64,000 nt of DNA from contig JAGTRS010000018.1 of the NCBI GenBank assembly GCA_018262195.1, positions 1 to 64,000 on the forward strand, written 5' to 3'. Under the pieces are notes generated by a model, which did not search any database, had not been told where the DNA came from, and was given only the letters and a program-made list of their open reading frames with translations. How positions within the stretch are numbered: the first letter of the stretch is position 1; every line of letters starts with the position of its first letter. A program made the translations under genes and the position numbers. The stretch comes from Pseudomonadota bacterium. Its GTDB lineage: Bacteria; Pseudomonadota; Gammaproteobacteria; Burkholderiales; Rhodocyclaceae. This document shows positions 1 through 7,412 of this stretch, in pieces.

Positions 1-555
1 TGCAAGAAGCCGTGGCCGTCGATGATCCGCACGATCTGGAACGACGACGAGCGCTTCGTCAAGTCGTACTATCCGCAAGACTTCCAGGGCAAGTACTACT
101 TGGCTGGCGACGGCGCGATCCGCGACAAGGATACCGGCTACTTCACCATCACCGGCCGTATCGACGACGTGCTGAACGTTTCCGGTCACCGCATGGGCAC
201 GATGGAAATCGAATCCGCTCTGGTTGCCAACCCGCTGGTTGCCGAAGCTGCCGTTGTCGGCCGCCCGGATGACCTGACCGGTGAAGCCATTGTCGCCTTC
301 GTGGTGCTCAAGGGCTCCCGTCCGACCGATCCGGAAGTCACCAAGAAGCTGATCAAGGAACTGTCTGATTGGGTGGGCAAGGAAATCGGTCCGATTGCCA
401 AGCCGAAGGACATCCGTTTCGGTGACAACCTGCCGAAGACCCGTTCGGGCAAGATCATGCGCCGTCTGCTGCGCGGTCTGGCCAAGGGCGAGGAGCTGAC
501 GCAAGACACGTCTACGCTCGAAAATCCGGCCATTCTGGAACAGTTGAAGGGCTAA
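1..555 (+). CDS. acs: Acetyl-CoA synthetase, C-terminal part (5' end outside window)
   Basis: This is the last 184 codons of an AMP-forming acetyl-CoA synthetase, which activates acetate to acetyl-CoA through acetyl-AMP in the cytoplasm. The reading frame is open from base 1, so the start lies upstream of the window. Visible family features are a [11 protein letters not shown] stretch, the [17 protein letters not shown] hinge region, and the C-terminal [14 protein letters not shown] motif with the lysine that protein acetyltransferases modify in this family. The next genes encode a symporter-type sensor kinase and an acetate-type symporter, so the locus as a whole concerns acetate use. Identification is secure; only the N-terminal part is missing. 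Confidence 0.96.
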   Translation, partial: CKKPWPSMIRTIWNDDERFVKSYYPQDFQGKYYLAGDGAIRDKDTGYFTITGRIDDVLNVSGHRMGTMEIESALVANPLVAEAAVVGRPDDLTGEAIVAFVVLKGSRPTDPEVTKKLIKELSDWVGKEIGPIAKPKDIRFGDNLPKTRSGKIMRRLLRGLAKGEELTQDTSTLENPAILEQLKG

Positions 556-565
556 GAAAATGGCA

Positions 566-667
566 CCGGGTTTCGCCCCAACAGGCAAAACCCGGCTGTC
601 AGCGGACAGCTTTCGGGTTGTCCGTGTAGCACAGTTAAAAGGAAATGGCGCACTTGCCTGGCCATTT
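566..667 (+). terminator. Cluster of three hairpins after acs
   Basis: Three inverted repeats follow the acs stop. They are CCGGGTTT/AAACCCGG (566-595), GCTGTC/GACAGC followed by TTT (about 596-613), and AAATGGC/GCCATTT (643-667). The second is the most terminator-like. None has a long T tract, so termination may be partial. No promoter between acs and the downstream genes is convincing. Confidence 0.45.
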
Positions 668-695
668 CTATCGAACAAGGGGCAAGGAGGAGACA

Positions 696-806
696 ATGGT
701 CGCCCATAAGGTGGCCTCCCGTGTGGACGCATCAGACCACATACCCGAACGGCTGGCACGCTTGGCGTGCCGGCCGTTTTTATTTTGTGCGGAGGATGGG
801 GCATGA
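696..806 (+). CDS. Candidate 36-codon leader ORF ahead of the sensor kinase operon
   Basis: An ATG at 696 follows a near-ideal Shine-Dalgarno sequence (AAGGAGGAG, about 683-691). It opens 36 codons ending at a TGA (804-806) that overlaps the ATG of the next ORF (803) as ATGA. The peptide begins MVAHKVASRVDASD and resembles no family I know. Its second half is read straight through a strong terminator-like hairpin (749-786). That layout is what a translated leader peptide or attenuator would look like, but the function is inferred from layout only. It could also be a fortuitous ORF behind a good SD sequence. Confidence 0.35.
   Translation: MVAHKVASRVDASDHIPERLARLACRPFLFCAEDGA
749..786 (+). 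terminator. Rho-independent terminator or attenuator hairpin
   Basis: GGCTGGCACGC pairs with GCGTGCCGGCC (one G.T pair) across a short loop and is followed by GTTTTTATTTT. It is the strongest terminator-like structure between acs and the sensor kinase. It lies inside the small ORF that starts at 696, only about 20 bases before the next gene start. Confidence 0.75.
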
Positions 807-997
807 AACGAGCGAATCCGATCCGGCAACGACTGGCTGCGCTCAGTCTGCTTGGCGTGCCGCTTCTGACCTATCCCTTGCTCAGTTTGCCGGGCGGTAG
901 CTTGGGGGGCATTCCGGCAAGCTACCTATATCTCTTCGGCGTCTGGGCCGGGCTGATTGCCTTGGCTGCCTGGGTATCTGAACGGCGGGGCAAGTAA
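803..997 (+). CDS. Small two-helix membrane protein, unknown function
   Basis: A 64-residue protein starting at ATG 803, chosen because GGAGG lies seven bases upstream; an ATG further upstream (767) falls inside the terminator hairpin. The sequence has a basic N-terminus (MKRANPIRQRL) and two hydrophobic segments (about residues 12-27 and 37-55), then a basic tail, ERRGK. It ends immediately before the ATG of the symporter-histidine kinase, so the two are probably translationally coupled. Small hydrophobic ORFs are common directly upstream of such kinases, and a role as an accessory subunit is an inference from position. Confidence 0.7.
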   Translation: MKRANPIRQRLAALSLLGVPLLTYPLLSLPGGSLGGIPASYLYLFGVWAGLIALAAWVSERRGK

Positions 998-3709
998 ATG
1001 CTGTCCGGATGGTCCATCACGCTTCTTGCGGCAGCCTATCTTGGCTTGCTGTTCGGTGTGGCGCGTTTTGGCGACGCGCGGGCTGATGCCGGCAAGTCGA
1101 TTATTTCCGCCAATGTCTATGCGCTGTCGCTGGCGGTTTATTGCACTTCCTGGACCTTCTACGGCAGTGTCGGCCGGGCAACCTCGGGCGGGCTGTCCTT
1201 CCTGACCATCTATCTCGGGCCGACCCTGATGCTGCTGTGCGTTGGCGTCATCATCAAGATGATCCGCATCAGCAAGGCGCAGCGTATTACCTCGATTGCC
1301 GACTTCATTGCTTCGCGTTACGGCAAGAGTCAGTTGCTGGCGGGCATGGTCACCATCATCGCCGTCATCGGTGTTGTTCCGTATATTGCCCTGCAACTGA
1401 AGGCGATGGCAGCCAGCGTCGATGTCTTGCTGGACCATTCAGGCAGTAGCGTTCAGTTCTGGGGTTTGGATTCCACCTTTCTGATTGCTGCCGTTCTCGC
1501 GCTTTTCTCCATTCTTTTTGGAACACGCCATCTCGATGCGACCGAGCGGCATGAGGGCATGGTGGCTGCGGTGGCTTTCGAGTCGGTGGTCAAGCTGGTT
1601 GCGTTCATGGCGGTCGGGCTTTTCGTCACTTACGGGATGTTTGGCGGCCTTGGCGATCTGTTTCAACGAGCAGCGGCCAGTCCTGAACTTGGCCGTTTGC
1701 TGCAACTGGATTCCAGCCGGGCAGGTACTTGGACAGCGTTGATCGTACTTTCGGGCCTGGCGATCATCTTTTTGCCACGCCAGTTTCAGATCATTGTGGT
1801 TGAAAACGTTGATGAGTCGCACCTGAAGCGGGCGGTCTGGCTATTTCCGCTCTACCTACTGCTGATCAATATCTTCGTGCTGCCACTGGCGCTGGGCGGA
1901 TTGTTGCACTTTGGCGGACAAAGCTTCAATCCGGATACCTTTGTGTTGACCCTGCCGCTGGCGCGCGGTGCCGAAGCCTTGGCGCTACTCGCCTTCATCG
2001 GTGGTTTATCGGCGGCGACGGGCATGGTCATCGTCGAAACGATTGCGTTGTCCACCATGGTTTGCAACGATCTGGTCATGCCTTGGCTGCTGCGTTCCTC
2101 ATGGTTGCAGGCCGAAAACCGGCAGGATCTTTCCGGGCTGTTGATCGCCATACGGCGCATTGCAATCGCCCTGATCCTCCTCCTTGGCTACATCTACTTC
2201 CGTGCCGCCGGCGAGGCCTATGCGCTGGTTGGTATTGGCCTGATTTCCTTCACGGCGGTCGCCCAGTTTGCCCCGGCCATGTTTGGTGGCATGTATTGGA
2301 AGCAGGGGACGCGGGCTGGAGCAGTTGCCGGGTTATCGGCTGGCTTTGCCATCTGGCTTTACACCTTGCTGCTGCCATCGTTTGCGAAGTCAGGCTGGAT
2401 AGCCAGCGGCTTTGTCGAGCATGGCCTGTTCGGCATAGCCTGGCTGAAGGCGCAGGCCTTGTTTGGCTTGAGCGGGCTGGACGAGATATCGCATTGCCTG
2501 TGGTGGAGCATGCTGGCCAATATTGGCTGCTATGTGGCCGTGTCGCTGAACTCCAGGCCGGATGCCGTCGAGGCCAGTCAGGCCGAACGCTTTGTTGATG
2601 TCTTCCGCTTTGATCAGCGCAAGGCCGAGGCCAGTCTGTGGCGTGGCAAAGCCTCATTGGATGCGCTGGTCGGCTTGCTTGAGCGTTTTTTGGGCGCGAG
2701 TCGGGCACATCAGCAATTGAGCGTCTATTCACGTAGCAAAGGAGTGGCAGACTGGCATGGCCTCCCTGTCGACGCTCAGTTCGTTCAGTTTGCCGAAGCA
2801 GAACTGGCTGGGGCGATTGGTTCGGCCAGCGCCCGGGTCATGGTCGCTTCGGTGGCCCAGGAAGAAGATCTTGGCCTGGACGAGGTGCTCGATATTCTCG
2901 ACGAGGCGACCCAGGTTCGGGCGCATAGCCGCGAACTCGAAGCCAAGCAGCGTGAGCTCGAAGCTGCGACCACGGAATTGCGTGAAGCCAACGAACGCCT
3001 GCGGGAACTCGATCGGATGAAGGATGACTTCATTTCGACCGTGACCCACGAATTGCGCACGCCATTGACCTCGATTCGTGCCTTATCCGAAATGCTGCAT
3101 GAAGACCCACGCCTGGAGCTGGCTGAGCGGACGAGATTTCTCGGCATCATTGTCGGCGAAGCCGAGCGGCTGACTCGTCTGATCAACCAGATTCTCGACA
3201 TGGCGAAGCTTGAGTCGGGGCGTGCCGAGTGGACGACCGGCGAGGTCGATCTTGGTGAGACTGCGCGAGAAAGCATGGATTCTGTTGGGCAGTTGTTCCG
3301 CGAAAAGGGCGTGCTGCTGGAAGGGGATATTCCGGCAAGCGGGCCGATTGTGCTGGCCGATCGCGATCGCCTGATGCAGGTATTGATCAATCTTTTGTCG
3401 AATGCCGTCAAGTTCGTGCCGGGCGAACTTGGGTGCGTTCAGGTCAAGGTAGGGCTGGATGGAAGTCTGGTTCGTGTCGAGGTTAGGGACAATGGACCGG
3501 GCTTGACGCCTGAAGAATGCGATGTCATTTTCGAGAAATTCCGTCAGGGTGGAAACACCCTGACAGGCAAGCCAAAGGGCACCGGTTTGGGGCTTCCAAT
3601 CAGTCGGCAGATCATCGAATATTTCGGTGGTAAGCTTTGGGTTGAAAGCCACCCGGGCGAGGGTGCGAATTTCATTTTCACGGTGCCGTTACCGGTATCG
3701 GAGGAATAA
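998..3709 (+). CDS. Sodium:solute symporter-type sensor histidine kinase (CrbS-like)
   Basis: A 903-residue hybrid. Roughly residues 1-520 form a sodium:solute symporter (SSS) domain with about a dozen hydrophobic helices. A coiled linker rich in Glu/Arg (about 640-675) leads to a histidine kinase. The H-box THELRTPLTSIRA has His684. The N-box is INLLSNAVKF, and the G-boxes DNGPGL and GTGLGLPISRQI are intact, so the kinase should be active. Proteins with this architecture include CbrA and CrbS; CrbS controls acs and acetate use in Vibrio and Pseudomonas. Sitting next to acs, the acetate role is a reasonable inference. Whether the SSS part transports or only senses cannot be told from sequence. 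The partner receiver follows directly. Confidence 0.93.
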   Translation: MLSGWSITLLAAAYLGLLFGVARFGDARADAGKSIISANVYALSLAVYCTSWTFYGSVGRATSGGLSFLTIYLGPTLMLLCVGVIIKMIRISKAQRITSIADFIASRYGKSQLLAGMVTIIAVIGVVPYIALQLKAMAASVDVLLDHSGSSVQFWGLDSTFLIAAVLALFSILFGTRHLDATERHEGMVAAVAFESVVKLVAFMAVGLFVTYGMFGGLGDLFQRAAASPELGRLLQLDSSRAGTWTALIVLSGLAIIFLPRQFQIIVVENVDESHLKRAVWLFPLYLLLINIFVLPLALGGLLHFGGQSFNPDTFVLTLPLARGAEALALLAFIGGLSAATGMVIVETIALSTMVCNDLVMPWLLRSSWLQAENRQDLSGLLIAIRRIAIALILLLGYIYFRAAGEAYALVGIGLISFTAVAQFAPAMFGGMYWKQGTRAGAVAGLSAGFAIWLYTLLLPSFAKSGWIASGFVEHGLFGIAWLKAQALFGLSGLDEISHCLWWSMLANIGCYVAVSLNSRPDAVEASQAERFVDVFRFDQRKAEASLWRGKASLDALVGLLERFLGASRAHQQLSVYSRSKGVADWHGLPVDAQFVQFAEAELAGAIGSASARVMVASVAQEEDLGLDEVLDILDEATQVRAHSRELEAKQRELEAATTELREANERLRELDRMKDDFISTVTHELRTPLTSIRALSEMLHEDPRLELAERTRFLGIIVGEAERLTRLINQILDMAKLESGRAEWTTGEVDLGETARESMDSVGQLFREKGVLLEGDIPASGPIVLADRDRLMQVLINLLSNAVKFVPGELGCVQVKVGLDGSLVRVEVRDNGPGLTPEECDVIFEKFRQGGNTLTGKPKGTGLGLPISRQIIEYFGGKLWVESHPGEGANFIFTVPLPVSEE

Positions 3710-3725
3710 CAAGGGAGACAAATGT

Positions 3726-4097
3726 ATGACCAAAAAAATCCTTATCGTCGATGACGAACCGAATATCGTCATCTCGCTTGAATTCTTGATGAAAAAAGAA
3801 GGCTTCGCTGTCGCAGTTGCGGTCGACGGCGAAGAGGCGCTGGCCAAGGTGGCTGACTTCAATCCGGACCTTGTCCTGCTCGACGTGATGATGCCGAAGA
3901 AATCCGGCTTTGAAGTCTGTGAGGCCTTGCGTGCCGATCCTTCCAGAGGTGGTTTGCTGATCGTCATGCTGACGGCCAAGGGACGCGATACCGAGGTGGC
4001 AAAAGGCTTGGCGATCGGCGCCGATGCCTACGTCACCAAGCCCTTTTCGACCAAGGATCTGGTCGCCAAGGTCAAGACCATGCTTGGGGTTGCCTGA
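3726..4097 (+). CDS. Single-domain response regulator (receiver only)
   Basis: A 123-residue CheY-like receiver starting MTKKILIVDDEPN. The acidic pair (DDE), phospho-acceptor Asp53 (LVLLDVMMPKK) and the switch Lys in YVTKPF are all present, so it should be phosphorylated by the adjacent kinase. The start at 3726 is preceded by AAGGGAG; an overlapping ATG at 3722 is out of frame. It stops after the receiver fold. There is no LuxR-type DNA-binding domain, unlike CrbR of Vibrio. Output must therefore go through a protein partner or a phosphorelay, or the transcriptional regulator is encoded elsewhere. Confidence 0.9.
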   Translation: MTKKILIVDDEPNIVISLEFLMKKEGFAVAVAVDGEEALAKVADFNPDLVLLDVMMPKKSGFEVCEALRADPSRGGLLIVMLTAKGRDTEVAKGLAIGADAYVTKPFSTKDLVAKVKTMLGVA

Positions 4098-4158
4098 TCG
4101 CTGGTTTCTTCGCTCGTCGGCCTGAAGAGGCCGAAATCCAAGTCTAAAATTTGTCGGG

Positions 4159-6330
4159 ATGCGTGCCATGAAGGCCAAACATCGTTTAATCATTGCCGTG
4201 ATTGTTCTCGGTCTGCTGATGACCGGTCCGTTTGTCGTGACTTCCTTGCTGGTCTGGCTGGATATGAAGGAGGCCGAGCGCAGCATGCTCACCGGACTCT
4301 TGCTGTCGCGACTGCCGGTGGGCACCATGATGACGCTGTTTGGTTTTGTCATTGGCGTGCTGGTTCTGCACAAGCTGTTCAAGCAATACGTTGAAGGCTT
4401 GCTGCGCATGGCGGAAACCCTGCGCCTGATGCTGGGGGCCAACCGGAATTTCCGCGTGACGATCGAAGGGCCTCCGGAAGTCATGCAATTGGCCCAGGCG
4501 GCAAATGACCTGGCTCAGCAGCGCGATGCCCTGATGGACGATGTCGATTCCCAGATCGCTACAGCCAAGGCTTCCGTCGAAGAAGAGAAAAACCGGTTGG
4601 CGGCGCTGATGTCGGAGCTGGCCCAGGCTGTTGTCGTCTGCAATCTCGATGGTCGCATCCTGCTCTACAACAACCGCGCTCGTCTGCAGTTCAAGGCCTT
4701 GTCGCAAGGCCCTACCTCGGTGGCGGGCGGCGCGCTGATCGGTCTGGGGCGTTCGATTTTCTCTATTCTCGAAAAGAACCAGATCGAGCATGCCCGTGAG
4801 GTCATCCACCAGCGTCTGGTCGCCGGCAAGACAGCGATCTCGAACTTCATCACGACAACGCGTGGCGGCCAGTTGCTGCGCATCCAGATGGTGCCGGTGC
4901 TGGCGACCTCCGGTGAGGCCAGCGAGGCGTCGATGTCGGGCTACGTGCTGACGGTCGAGAACATCACGCGCAGCATCGAGGAAGAAGAGCGCCGGGATCA
5001 GGCGCTGCATACGCTGACCCAGGGCAGTCGCTCCTCCATCGGCAATATTCGCGCTGCTGTAGCCAATTTGCTCGACTACCCGGACATGGAAGCCGAGTTG
5101 CGCGAACGTTTCCTGCATGTGATCGACGATGAGGTGGCCAAGCGCAGTCTGGTCATCGATCAGACCATGAACCAGTTCTCGGATGCCATCAAGACACGCT
5201 GGCCGCTTGAAGATGTGCTCGGTATCGACATCATTGCCGCTGCCCAGCGCCGTATTGACGACAAGCTGAAACTGCCGACCAAGACGGAAGAAATGGATGA
5301 TGCCTTGTGGATCAAGGCCGACAGTTTCTCGCTCGTCTTCGCGCTGGTGTGCCTCGCCTCGAAACTGCAGGATCACTATGATCCGCGCGAATTGCGCTTC
5401 CGCCTGAGCTCGACCGGCAAGCTGGCCTATCTCGACCTGATCTGGGCCGGACCGGCGATGTCTTCGGAAACCTTCTATACGTGGGAAATGGAAGCCATGC
5501 AGATCGGCAGCGAAACCTCGCCGCTGACCCTGCGTGATGTGATCGACCGACACGGTGGCGAAATCTGGTACGAGCGCGAAAAGGCAGCGCACCGGGCTTT
5601 CTTCCGCTTCGTGCTGCCGGTGGCGACGCCAGAGATCGAGCAGGATCAGGACGAGCGGGCCCGAGGCAAAGGGCGTCCGGAATACTATGACTTCGACCTT
5701 TTCAAGTTCGAAGACAAATCGATCGACCTCGACCGCAAGTTGTCCGATCTCACCTACACCGTGTTCGATACCGAGACGACCGGGCTGGAGCCCTCCAAAG
5801 GTGACGAGATCATCCAGATTGGCGCAGCGCGTATCGTCAATAACCGCTTGTTACGCCAGGAGACCTTCAACCAGATCGTCGATCCAGAAATCCCGCTGAA
5901 GCCGGAATCGATACCGATCCATGGCATTACCGAGGATATGGTGCGCGGCCAGCCGAACATCGATGTCGTGCTGCCTGCGTTCCACGAGTTCTGTGAGGAT
6001 ACTGTGCTGATTGCGCACAACGCCGCCTTCGACATGCGCTTCCTGCAACTCAAGGAAGAGCGGACCAATATCCGCTTCACCCAGCCGGTCCTCGATACCT
6101 TGCTGCTTTCAGCCGTCGTTCACCCGAATCAGGAATCACACAAACTGGATGTCATCCTTGAGCGCTTGGGCATCACCATTGGCAAGCGCCACAACGCTTT
6201 GGAAGATGCCCTGGCGACCGGCGAAGTTTTCCTGAAACTGGTCAAGTTGCTGGAGGACCAGGGGATCGTCACCGTTCGCCAAGCCCTTGAAGCGGCCGAG
6301 AAGACCTATTTTGCACGGGTGAAATACTGA
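4159..6330 (+). CDS. Membrane pseudo-histidine kinase fused to a DEDDh (DnaQ-type) exonuclease
   Basis: A 723-residue fusion. Two N-terminal transmembrane helices (about 10-35 and 50-70) lead into a HAMP-like segment and a PAS-like domain (about 150-270). A region shaped like HisKA/HATPase follows, in which the H-box reads TQGSRSSIGNIRAA, with Gln288 where the phospho-acceptor His belongs, and the N-box asparagine is not recognisable. From about residue 530 there is a full DnaQ-family 3'-5' exonuclease: DTETTG (Asp537, Glu539), AHNAAFDMRFL and RHNALEDA supply the DEDDh residues. The kinase part is thus probably a sensor or scaffold, while the nuclease should be active. The start could also be the ATG at 4168. 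The real substrate is unknown. Confidence 0.85.
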   Translation: MRAMKAKHRLIIAVIVLGLLMTGPFVVTSLLVWLDMKEAERSMLTGLLLSRLPVGTMMTLFGFVIGVLVLHKLFKQYVEGLLRMAETLRLMLGANRNFRVTIEGPPEVMQLAQAANDLAQQRDALMDDVDSQIATAKASVEEEKNRLAALMSELAQAVVVCNLDGRILLYNNRARLQFKALSQGPTSVAGGALIGLGRSIFSILEKNQIEHAREVIHQRLVAGKTAISNFITTTRGGQLLRIQMVPVLATSGEASEASMSGYVLTVENITRSIEEEERRDQALHTLTQGSRSSIGNIRAAVANLLDYPDMEAELRERFLHVIDDEVAKRSLVIDQTMNQFSDAIKTRWPLEDVLGIDIIAAAQRRIDDKLKLPTKTEEMDDALWIKADSFSLVFALVCLASKLQDHYDPRELRFRLSSTGKLAYLDLIWAGPAMSSETFYTWEMEAMQIGSETSPLTLRDVIDRHGGEIWYEREKAAHRAFFRFVLPVATPEIEQDQDERARGKGRPEYYDFDLFKFEDKSIDLDRKLSDLTYTVFDTETTGLEPSKGDEIIQIGAARIVNNRLLRQETFNQIVDPEIPLKPESIPIHGITEDMVRGQPNIDVVLPAFHEFCEDTVLIAHNAAFDMRFLQLKEERTNIRFTQPVLDTLLLSAVVHPNQESHKLDVILERLGITIGKRHNALEDALATGEVFLKLVKLLEDQGIVTVRQALEAAEKTYFARVKY

Positions 6331-6337
6331 GGCTGGT

Positions 6338-7393
6338 GTGATTCCCGACATCCTTCTGGCGTGTTCAGAGCAGCTAGAGCTGACAGCGGCTCTGAACGAC
6401 CTGCTCGACCTTGAAGCGGCACCGGCCTTGGCTGGTCATTTGCGCGCATTCCAGCAGCGCGCAATCAGCGGCGGGCTGGACGGTAGCGTTGGGACGCGCC
6501 TGATTTCAGCCTTCAATGACCGCTTGACTGAAAAAATCATCGAGTTGACGGCGCAACGGCATCGCCTGCCGTCAGTGGCCTGGTGCTGGCTGGCTCTGGG
6601 CTCCGAGGGGCGGCATGAACAGACTTTTGTCACCGACCAGGACAATGGCCTGATCTTCAATGCAACGAGTGATCAGGAGGCAGCTGCCTTGCGCGAGCTG
6701 TTCCTGCCATTTGCGCAGGACGTCAATCGGCAACTGGCCGCCTGCGGGTTTGCCTTGTGCAGCGGTCAGATCATGGCTGGTAATCCGGAATGGTGCCTTT
6801 CCCTGGACGAGTGGCGGGGGCGCTTCATCGACTGGGTCCGTCGGCCGGATCCCGCGGCGTTGCTCAATGCCAGCATATTCTTTGATTTGCGACCTTTGTA
6901 CGGCCAGTTCGAACTGGGTGAGCGTCTGCGAACCCTGCTGCTGTCTATGACCGTCGCCACGCCGTCGTTTCAGCACCTGATGGCTGCCAATGCACTTCAG
7001 GCTGAAGTGCCGCTTAATTTTCGCGGGGAGCTGGCGCTCGACGAGGGTGAGGCGATCGACCTCAAGAAATACGGAAGCCGGATCTTTGTCGATGCGGCGC
7101 GTATTTTTGCGCTGACCAGCGGGGCGAGGGGGGTAAATACCAGTGAGCGCCTGACTGAAGCCGGAGCAGCAATTGGCTTGCAGACGGCCGAAATCGCTGC
7201 GCTCAACGCAGCTTTTTCACACATATTGCGATTGCGGCTGGGGCAGCAGATGAATGCCTCGGCCAAGGGCGACGCGGAGGGTGGGGGCCTGAAACCCGCT
7301 GCGCTGCATGAGATGGATCGGGCCATTCTGCGTGAGGCACTCAAGCAGGCGCGACGCCTGCAACAGCGTCTCAAGTTAAACTATTCACTTTGA
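6338..7393 (+). CDS. DUF294 putative nucleotidyltransferase
   Basis: A 351-residue protein starting at GTG 6338, seven bases after the exonuclease-fusion stop. It consists of the DUF294 nucleotidyltransferase-like domain plus its C-terminal partner domain. The signature GSEGRHEQTFVTDQDN (about residues 88-103) matches the GS...DxD pattern of the nucleotidyltransferase beta superfamily, related to GlnD. A helical C-terminal half ends in KQARRLQQRLKLNYSL. It lacks the cNMP and CBS domains carried by the next gene, with which it shares the NT core and C-terminal region, so it looks like a stripped paralogue. The substrate protein or nucleotide is unknown; a signalling role in the acetate-symporter locus is inferred. 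Confidence 0.85.
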   Translation: MIPDILLACSEQLELTAALNDLLDLEAAPALAGHLRAFQQRAISGGLDGSVGTRLISAFNDRLTEKIIELTAQRHRLPSVAWCWLALGSEGRHEQTFVTDQDNGLIFNATSDQEAAALRELFLPFAQDVNRQLAACGFALCSGQIMAGNPEWCLSLDEWRGRFIDWVRRPDPAALLNASIFFDLRPLYGQFELGERLRTLLLSMTVATPSFQHLMAANALQAEVPLNFRGELALDEGEAIDLKKYGSRIFVDAARIFALTSGARGVNTSERLTEAGAAIGLQTAEIAALNAAFSHILRLRLGQQMNASAKGDAEGGGLKPAALHEMDRAILREALKQARRLQQRLKLNYSL

Positions 7394-7412
7394 AGAAGAA
7401 GATGAGGTTGTC

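Noticed and set aside
3726..4097. Naming the response regulator CrbR
   Set aside because: CrbR has a C-terminal LuxR-type domain; this protein is a receiver only.
4186..5592. 468-codon minus-strand ORF
   Set aside because: It is antisense to the pseudo-kinase/exonuclease fusion, whose motifs are clear.
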